DNA from: Hoplostethus atlanticus
Lineage: Eukaryota; Chordata; Actinopteri; Trachichthyiformes; Trachichthyidae
Reading direction: 5' to 3'
Assembly (NCBI GenBank): GCA_034670405.1
Contig: JAXDDX010000015.1
Coordinates: 682,001-746,000 of the forward strand
Length of the DNA: 64,000 nt
Numbering within the stretch: the stretch's first letter is position 1; each line of letters begins with the position of its first letter. Both the position numbers and the translations under genes were made by a program. The notes under the pieces were generated by a model. The model was given only the letters and a program-made list of their open reading frames with translations. It did not search any database and was not told the origin of the DNA. Positions 56,421 to 64,000 of this stretch are shown piece by piece.

Positions 56421-59142
56421 AGACTTTGTGAGTTTCCTAGCCAGGCGTGAGATTGTTGCCACAGGGCTGCTGGAGTTTGACGATCGGCCGGAGAATTACA
56501 GAGCTTGGAGAGCATCATTCTTTAACACCATCAGAGGCCTCAATCTAACTGAGAAAGAGGAAATGGACCTACTCATAAAATGTCTCGGCACAAAATCAGC
56601 GGAACATGTGAAACACATCAGAGCTGTACATGTTAATTACCCATAAAAAGGGCTCAATATGGTGTGGGAGAGATTGGACGAATGCTATGGGGCACCTGAA
56701 GTCATTGAGAACTCACTACTGAAGAGAGTAGATAGCTTCCCCGAGATATCAAATAAGGACCACCACAAGCTCAGAGAGCTAAGTGACTTGTTGATGGAAC
56801 TTCAAGATGCTAAGTCAGAAGGACAACTTCCGGGCCTTGCTTACTTAGGCACAGCGCGGGGCATAAATAACATTGTGCAGAAGCTGCCATTTGCTTTGCA
56901 AGAGAGATGGATGTCACAGGGCTCCAGGTATAAAGAAAACTACAGAGTCTCTTTCCCTCCATTCTCTTTCTTTGTAAGCTTCATCTCCCAGCAGGTGAAG
57001 ATGCATAATGATCCAAGCTTTGTCTTCGTTCCATGTGCTACAGAGCAGCCCAAAGTGGAAAGGCCCACATTCAAGCACACCAACCACCGGACACCCATAT
57101 CGGTTCATAAGACTGACGTCTCTTCAGCTACCCCCATGCCTGTTGATGTGACGCGCACAAAGATAGGAGATCTGTCAAAGATCTGTCCCATGCATAACAA
57201 GCCCCACCCCCTTTACAAATGCTGTGGGTTCAGAGAGAAGTCCCTTGAAGAGAGAAAAGCCTTTCTGAAACAAAGTGCCATCTGTTTCCACTGTTGTGCA
57301 TCGACATCAAAGCAAAGAACTGTGAGAAGAGTGTTAAATGCACTGTGTGCGATAGCGATAGACACCATTCAGTTCTACACCCAGGACCTGCTCCATGGTC
57401 CTCAAAGGCCTCCACCTCTGCATACGCGCATGGCAGGGAGGAAGAGAGTGTCACATCAGATGTTGCCGTGACAGCAAAGTGCACTGGGATTTGTGGAGGA
57501 GGCCTCAGTGGAAGATCTTGCTCGAAGATCTGTGTAGTCAAAGTCTTCCCCACCGGCCAGCGAGACAAGACGGTCAAGCTCTATGCCATCCTGGATGACC
57601 AAAGTAACCGGTCATTGCTGAGATCACAGTTCTTTGATCTTTTCAGTGTAAAAGGCCACAGTGCTCCATATTCACTCAAGACATGTGCTGGTGTAGTCGG
57701 GACGGCGGGGAGAAGAGTGCATGGCTTTCATGTGGAATCCATGGATGGAAAAGTCACTCTCTCTTTACCAACGCTTATAGAGTGCAATGAAAATCCCAAC
57801 GAAAGGTCAGAAATCCCCACCCCTGAAGCCGCTCTTCACCACACACCTGAGGCCCATCGCAGAGCAGATCCCGACTCTACATCCTCAAGTACCCATCATG
57901 CTGCTGCTTGGGAGAGACATCATAAGGATCCACAAAGTGCGTGAAAAGATGAATGGCCCACATGACTCTCCATACGCACAAAGGCTGGACCTAGGCTGGG
58001 TTATAGTTGGCAATGTCTGCCTAGGCAACGTCCACAAGCCGGAAGCAGTGAGTGCCTTCTACACCAACACACTAGACAACGGACAACAGTCTCTCTTCAA
58101 GCCATGCCCTAACCAAAACGTGGTAAAAGAGAAGTACAACAGTGTCAGACCCCCATGTCTCCACACTTCAGTCTGTTCAGAGGCCTACATGTGAAGATAA
58201 CAAAGACCACGTAGGATGTGCTGTTTTCGACAGAACCAAAGATGTCAACAAAAATCGCTCCTTCAGTTGAAGCCATGGCCTTTTTGAAGATCATGGAACA
58301 AGGGTTCTATAAAGATGAGAATAACAGCTGGACAGCACCTCTGCCCTTCAGAATGCAAAGACGTCGTCTTCCCAAAAACAAAGGTCAAGCACTGGACCGT
58401 TTCAAGTCACTGCAACGTTCCTTCAACAGGAAACCAGAGATGAAGGAACACTTCTTCAAGTTCATGGGGAAGATATTCCAGAATGGCCATGCCGAGGTGG
58501 CGCCTCCTGTAGGGAAAGAAGAAGAGTGCTGGTACCTGCCTATATTTGGAGTATACCACCCAAAGAAACCCGGCCAGATCAGGGTGGTTTTTGAATCAAG
58601 CGCCCAACATGATGGTGTGTCTTTAAACAGTGTTCTTCTGACAGGCCCGGACCTCATCAACAGCCTCCTTGGAGTGCTCCTTCATTTCCGGCAAGACTCG
58701 ATTGCCACCACAGCAGACATCCTGCAGATGTTTCACTGCTTTGTCGTCAGGCCAGACCACAGAAACTTCCTACGTTTTCTGTGGTACCAAGATAATGACT
58801 TCAACAAGGACGTCATTGAGTGCAGGATGAGAGTGCACGTCTTTGGCAATAGTAACCGCATCACCGCACCAGTGATGGGCGGACCGAATCTTTTCAAAGA
58901 ATCGATTCCTTCGAGTTGATACATGTAAATGTATCGAACCTTTCGAACCTTTCGAGTTTCAATTCTTTTTTTCCTGTTCATTTTCAGTTTCGGTTTCAGT
59001 GTCTCGACTCTCGAGTCCGATGCGGAATTCTCCCGAGTCCCATCACGAACGATCCCGTTTACACGTTTTCTATCGGTCCTCCTCGCTTGTCGCTCCTCTA
59101 TTAAGTGCCGTTGCTACCGTTACTGCATAAAAACAAAACAAA

Positions 59143-59328
59143 ATGAGCAGCAGGAAGAGGAGTGCAATTTGGAACCATTTTCAATCCGTTTCATCCACGA
59201 AAGCAAAATGCAACATTTGCAAAAACGTGTTTTCTGTTGCCGGCGGATCTACCTCAAACATGAGAAGGCACCTCACAAACAAACACCCGACTGTGCAGAT
59301 TTTAGAGGAGAGAGAAGACAACACTCCT
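59143..59328 (+). pseudogene. hAT transposase, 5' part: BED zinc finger (interrupted)
   Basis: Sixty-two codons from MSSRKRSAIWNHFQSV. The BED finger ligands are visible as CNIC and, downstream, HLTNKH (C-X2-C-X(n)-H-X4-H type). The frame runs to EEREDNTP, where the foldback element has inserted. It continues in the same frame at 62,444 (VTSQTS). Without the insertion the coding sequence would read through. Confidence 0.85.
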
Positions 59329-60473
59329 GGGTTATTCCGGGTCAAATCACCCAAAGAGTTAAACCCGACCACCTCAGATTTTGATGAAACTTGGTGTACT
59401 TGTTGGTTGGGATCCCACAATACCAAATCTCACATTTCAGGACAGTCGGACCAGTGATTTGGGAGATACGGACCCCCAAATTTTGAGATTTTGTGCAAAA
59501 AGGGGCAACCTTTGAACCCTCATATCTCAGGAACTACTGGGCCAATCTTCAAAAAATTGGTAGCGTTGGAAAGGGAAGAGATTCAAAATTCAGAATCTGT
59601 CATTATTTTTGAGTATATTGGGGTACGTTGACCTCTTGACCTTTGCTATGACCTTAAAATTGACCTTGTGGATCACATGACCTTGAGATTACCTTTCCTG
59701 GAATTTAATCACCCACATGTTAACTAAAATATACAGAAGTTTCAGAGGTGTAATATTTTTTGTTTAGCAGCAATACAGATTCAAAAAATGCATACCCACA
59801 GAGATGATTGATAAAATGCACTATAATGTATATTTTCTACATGCATAGATTCCTCTCATGACCAAAACCCATCTTGGGAGTCAAAATCCACCTGACATGA
59901 CAAGGAATGCTTGAAGGATATGAAAAGTTTACCTGGGAAATTGTGAATTTAGTCCAACCATATATCTTTGTATATTCTGTATATTAATTTTGCATTTGTA
60001 TTGTACATATGTTCGCTGTTACATACTAATGATGTTAAGTGTAATATGAACTATTTCAAGCTACTGAAGGACAATGAAAACAGGTAAAATATTGCCTATT
60101 GTATCCTTTCAGTATAAATAAAATATTAATAATAAAAACTAAAAAAAAGAAACCAAATGGCATCACATATTTCTACACAGGCATGTTTAGTGATGCCATA
60201 TCTTATAACATTGTACATGGGAATGTGCCGATTGTCACGTCATAGAAAAACTGGGCACCAATTGTTACATCATAGACAAACTCGGTAGGCCTATTCTTAC
60301 GTCATAGTGGGCCTTATATTGTGAAAGAACTGACCAATCACGTTTCAGTATTCAGTTCAAGCAGCCCTGGGAAATCCCCATCCCCATTGAGCACATGACA
60401 TTTAAAAATTTAAGACAAAGACGTTTCTTGATCTGCATTTCTTTGAAAATCTGAAGCTTTCAAGTTGGACACA

Positions 60474-61339
60474 ATGGCAAATGTTGATATGTAAGTAAGT
60501 CATTATATCATATATATCATGTCATATAGCCTTGCCAATGGTTTTAAATGAGGTGCATGATACTTAAAAATCTTCAAGGGCTAACTGCAGCTTTTACTCT
60601 CCTGAAAATGTTTGCCATCAACACCATCATACCAGAAAGAAGTCCTTGCGAAGTGTATGGAAAACTGAAGAAGTTGAACTCCTTATTCTTCGAGGTGGGG
60701 CCAAAACACGAGACATCAGGAACATCTGTTCACATCATGAACAAGAACTTTAAACCAAGTTTTCAACATTGCGGAAAAAGTGTTGTGATCCCTTTAACCG
60801 TCATCCCAAGAAAGCACGCACTAGATCTTTACGAATTGTTAGCATGGACACTTACAAAGGCTTAGTGAATCCTCCAAAGAGTGCCAGGAGAAAAATTGTG
60901 CTGTGACTGTCTGATTAGCCTTCAGAAATCAAAGATCAAAGCCCCTGCAGAGGAGAGCTGTAGTATGGGTGGGAGTATGGGAGAGGTTGATGATGACATC
61001 CCAGTCGAACCTCCGGTTGTTGTTTCCCCAGCAAAGGACTTCGATTTGAATTCTACCCTATCAAGTTTAGGTGAAACTCCTGTTAAACTCCATTCACTAG
61101 CATCTTCCAGTAAACGAATGAAAGGACAGCAAAAACTAGCATCAGCTACAGTAACATTGAAACGACAGCTTGAACAAGTCTATGATGTCCCACTTGATTC
61201 TGCTGAAAGTAACCTTGACTCATCAGAAAAATTGGACCTTCAGTTATTCAGGAAAGTGTTGGAGGAGCTAAAAGAGAAATTCAAGGATCAGAATCCAAGA
61301 GCGTGTGCAAATATTGACTTTGTCACCCTTTACCATTGA
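60474..61339 (+). pseudogene. Broken Cys/His-rich gene carried by the foldback element
   Basis: Short first exon MANVDM (60,474-60,490, donor gtaagt, acceptor near 60,550), then LKNLQGLTAAFTLLKMFAIN and CEVYGKLKKL. After frame changes a zinc-binding-like stretch appears: ICSHHEQEL, KKCCDPFNRHPKKARTRSLR, then EKLCCDCLISLQKSK (60,881 onward), an acidic Ser-rich linker, and SEKLDLQLFRKVLEELKEKF up to a stop at 61,339. At least two frameshifts and a stop (about 60,903) break it. From memory the order HH..CCDPF..H..GEKLC..C resembles the N-terminus of a large uncharacterised fish/invertebrate family; I cannot name it or its function. Confidence 0.5.
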
Positions 61340-61384
61340 AAGGACTGTGAATGAATTTGAAACGACCAAATACCAATTACCAAT

Positions 61385-61590
61385 TATTGCTGCTAAATAA
61401 AGAATATTACACCTCTGAAACTTTTATATGTTTTAGTTAACATGTGGGAAATTGAATTTCAGGAAAGGTCATCTCAAGGTCTTGTGATCCACAAGGTCAA
61501 TTTCAAGGTCATAGCAAAGGTCAAGAGGTCAACGTACCCCAATATACTCGAATCTGAAAAATAATGACAGATTTTGAATCTCTGTCAAAT
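61385..61590 (-). repeat. Extra copy of the arm segment inside the foldback
   Basis: About 200 bp closely matching 61,978-62,170 in direct orientation and the left arm (about 59,590-59,770) in inverted orientation; ends in the same 'aatctctgtc/aatctcttcc' context. Confidence 0.75.
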
Positions 61591-62443
61591 TTGGTTTCTT
61601 TTTTTTTTTTTATTATTAATCTTTTATTTATACTGAAAGGATACAATAGGCAATATTTTACCTGTTTTCATTGTCCTTCAGTAGCTTGAAATAGTTCATA
61701 TTACACTTAACATCATTAGTATGTAACAGCGAACATATGTACAATACAAATGCAAAATTAATATACAGAATATACAAAGATATATGGTTGGACTAAATTC
61801 ACAATTTCCCAGGTAAACTTTTCATATCCTTCAAGCATTCCTTGTCATGTCAGGTGGATTTTGACTCCCAAGATGGGTTTTGGTCATGAGAGGAATCTAT
61901 GCATGTAGAAAATATACATTATAGTGCATTTTATCAATCATCTCTGTGGGTATGCATTTTTTGAATTTGTATTGCTGCTAAACAAAAAATATTACACCTC
62001 TGAAACTTCTGTATATTTTAGTTAACATGTGGGTGATTAAATTCCAGGAAAGGTAATCTCAAGGTCATGTGATACACAAGGTCAATTTTAAGGTCATAGC
62101 AAAGGTCAAGAGGTCAACGTACCCCAATATACTCGAATCTGAAAAATAATGACATATTTTGAATTTTGAATCTCTTCCCTTTCCAACGCTACCAATTTTT
62201 TGAAGATTGGCCCAGTAGTTCCTGAGATATGAGGGTTCAAAGGTTGGCGGCCATGCCTTTTTGCACAAAATCTCAAACTTTGGGGGTCCGTATCTCCCAA
62301 ACCACTGGTCCGACTGACCTGAAATGTGAGATTTGGTATTGTGGGATCCCAACCAACAAGTACACCAAGTTTCATCCAAATCTGAGGTGGTCGGGTTTAA
62401 AATGTCTGTTATTTTGGGTGATTTGACACGGAATGACCCTCCT

Positions 62444-63489
62444 GTCACCTCACAAACTAGTACAACAACCAGTTCAACTTTGACAACCACTGTTGCAGCT
62501 GGCTCCTCAGGAACACAAACAACATCATCCTCTACATCTCTGTCTTCTAGCTCCTCGACCTCTACCTCTACAGACACAGTAAGACCAAAAAGACCACAGA
62601 CAACTCTGACTTCCTTTGTACGGAGACCTATGGGCCCAATAAGGCAATGCCAGCTGGATGAGGAGTTATTAAAAATGATGGCTCAGGACTTCCAGCCATT
62701 TTCAGTTGTAGAGGACAAGGGCTTTAGAAGCTTCATAAAAGCACTGGAACCAACATATGTCCTTCCCACCAGAAGAACCATTACTAGAACCCATCTTCCT
62801 TCTATGTATGGCAAACTGCGGGATGAAATCCTCCAGAAAGTAAAGAAGGCAACAGCAGTTTGTCTCACCACTGACTGTTGGACGTCAAGGGCCACAGTGA
62901 ACTTCATGTCCATCACATGCCATTATCTGGATGGATTTGAACTCACTTCACATTTGCTGGACTGCTTTGCCTTCACAGAGAGACATACAGCACAAAACCT
63001 GTCTCAGGAGCTAGTCAGAATTGCCTCTGAGTGGGGAATTTCTGACAAAGTGGTGGCATGTGTGACTGACAATGCCAGCAACATTAAGGCTGCCATTAGG
63101 CAAACTAGGTGGGCACACTTGCCATGCTTTGCCCACACACTGAACCTTGTGGTAATGGAGAGTCTCAAGGCAATAAATCCAACGGTGACCAAAGTGAAGG
63201 CTGTGGCGGAGTTCATGCACAGGAGCACTACAGCCTCTGAGAAATTAAAAGCCACACAGCGGCAGATGGGCCTGAAGGAGCTCTGTCTAAAACAGGATGT
63301 GGTAACGAGGTGGAACTCCACATATCACATGCTCGAAAGATTTCTGGAGATGAAAGATGCCATAATAACCACACTGGCATTTGTGAACCCCACACTCAAC
63401 ACCTCTGCAGAAGAATGGGAGGTGATTCAGCAGGCTTGTGAAGCACTGAAACCTTTCCATGAGGTCACAGTAGAAGTCAGTGCAGAAAA
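62444..63489 (+). CDS. hAT transposase, main exon (continues from 59,328)
   Basis: Resumes the transposase at VTSQTS, after a Ser/Thr-rich linker. It contains the RNase-H-like catalytic region: AVCLTTDCWTSRATVNFMSI with its DCW, CVTDNASNIKAAI with the second aspartate, then the CFAHTLNLVV block and VVTRWNSTYHMLERF. These are hallmark blocks of ZBED/hAT transposases. The exon ends GCAGAAAA|gtgagt at 63,489. Open throughout, so this part is undamaged. Because the upstream BED exon is separated by 3.1 kb, the copy is probably inactive unless the insertion is spliced or excised. Confidence 0.88.
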
Positions 63490-63616
63490 GTGAGTTGCTA
63501 TAATACATTAATTCATTAACATTCATAATGTTAACCTAAATCATGTAACTATGTACAACTAATCTACAGATTCTCATGTGACATTATTTAATTTATTTCC
63601 ATCTATTTTATTACAG

Positions 63617-64000
63617 GTTTGTGACTGCCTCCAAAGTCACCCTGATGGCAAAAGGCCTACAGCGCATTGTGGCAAACCTGAGACGGCAAGGTTCAGTCCA
63701 TCAGCCAATCACAGACTTGTTGGACAAAATGCAGTCTGAACTTGGAGGGAGATTCAGCCGGGTTGAAGATTCACATCTTCTTGCTGAGGCCACACTTATT
63801 GACCCAAGGTTCAAGAAGGCTGCATTCACAAACGATAAAGCAGCTGATGCAGCAGTCAAGGGCATCACTGCAATGGCAGCTGGGGTGAGCTTGCAGCAGG
63901 AGACCAGCCGCAACGACCAGGAGGAAGACCAGGTAGGAAACACACCTGCACCAAATGTGGCCGCCGGGGGGGCACTTTTCTGGCAGGACTTTGACCAACG
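63617..64000 (+). CDS. hAT transposase, next exon (truncated by window end)
   Basis: Acceptor ttattacag, joining in phase (AA|G, Lys) to FVTASKVTLMAKGLQRIVAN, then LAEATLIDPRFKKAAF, the block before the C-terminal dimerisation domain in hAT transposases. It remains open to the window edge at FWQDFDQ. The 127-bp intron (63,490-63,616) has ordinary GT/AG borders. Confidence 0.88.

Larger units (their letters stand above)
54975..58869 (+). pseudogene. Decayed BEL/Pao retrotransposon gag-pol
   Basis: Gag remains: an Ala/Glu/Lys-rich coiled-coil N-terminus (to 55,220), a linker with three 32-residue repeats (about 56,136-56,420), then FLARREIVATGLLEFDDRPE and YRAWRASFFNTIRGLNLTEK (BEL gag), a zinc-knuckle-like CPMHNKPHPLYKC. 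Pol remains: protease text YAILDDQSNRSLLRSQFFDL, LLLGRDII and LDLGWVIVG, and BEL reverse transcriptase (KPGQIRVVFESSAQHDGVSL; RNFLRFLWYQDND; RVHVFGNS). Damage includes stops at 55,078 and 56,644 and frameshifts near 57,290, 57,790 and 58,200. A solo LTR interrupts gag, and a hAT element cuts off RT at 58,870. No LTRs of its own were identified. Confidence 0.85.
59329..62439. mobile_element. 3.1-kb foldback DNA element of unassigned superfamily
   Basis: Ends GGGTTATTCCGGGTCAAATC and, complemented, GGGTCATTCCGTGTCAAATC. TCCT is duplicated at 59,325-59,328 and 62,440-62,443. The arms are long (about 59,329-60,163 and 61,588-62,439), inverted and roughly 90% alike by eye. The centre has a broken Cys/His-rich gene (60,474-61,339). 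A third copy of an inner arm segment lies at about 61,385-61,590 as a direct repeat of 61,978-62,170. The 4-bp duplication is compatible with superfamilies such as Sola, Chapaev or Academ, but no diagnostic transposase is visible. Confidence 0.85.
58870..64000 (+). mobile_element. hAT transposon (ZBED type), right end outside window
   Basis: The left end is probably CAGTGATGGGCGGACCGAAT at 58,870, inside the BEL reverse transcriptase. It carries a transposase gene starting with a BED zinc finger (59,143) and continuing past the window edge. The gene is split by the 3.1-kb element at 59,329-62,439. The right terminus and 8-bp target duplication cannot be checked here. Confidence 0.8.

Noticed and set aside
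60548..60865. A complete 105-codon gene
   Set aside because: The frame changes to the better-conserved-looking reading near 60,680; it is one piece of a broken gene.

Overview
This is a repeat-rich nuclear genomic window from a ray-finned (teleost) fish. The evidence is a vertebrate multi-exon gene with GT/AG introns, tRNA-headed SINEs, L2-type LINE 3' ends, Ty3/gypsy and BEL/Pao retroelements, hAT, Harbinger and TTAA-flanked DNA elements, and many (CA)n tracts. The species cannot be fixed from the sequence alone.

One host gene covers about 37 kb on the minus strand (40,525 down to 3,779): gramd1b, encoding Aster-B, an ER-anchored sterol transfer protein. All 19 coding exons can be placed with matching splice phases. 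They give a 746-codon protein with an N-terminal Ser/Thr-rich region, a GRAM domain (about residues 95-216), an acidic linker, a VASt/ASTER sterol-binding domain (about 374-543), a basic stretch, one transmembrane helix (about 634-654) and a short C-terminal luminal tail. The first coding exon is only 23 nt and lies 8.6 kb upstream of exon 2. A second, phase-compatible first exon (22,896-23,027) and two possible microexons (29,167-29,190 and 29,758-29,769) suggest isoforms.

The introns carry most of the mobile DNA from 4 to 40 kb. The main items are a foldback element with TTAA ends carrying a THAP-like N-terminus in both arms (6,226-7,531); a broken L2-type LINE inside an older repeat (13,651-18,089); a second LINE tail (25,800-26,600); a SINE split by a small inverted-repeat element (26,621-27,055); a foldback ending 37 bp from the exon 2 splice donor (30,768-31,651); and several small MITEs.

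Upstream of the gene lies a complete, apparently very young Ty3/gypsy element (43,616-52,216). Its 879-bp LTRs differ at one position by eye, GTAG flanks both ends, and gag and pol are both open.

From 53 kb to the end is a nest of transposons. A decayed BEL/Pao element has a solo LTR in its gag and is cut off by a hAT element. The hAT transposase reading frame is itself split by a 3.1-kb foldback element with 835-852-bp arms and a TCCT target duplication. That innermost element carries a broken cysteine/histidine-rich gene and repeated AGGTCA motifs, and is the least explained object in the window. The hAT element runs off the right edge.
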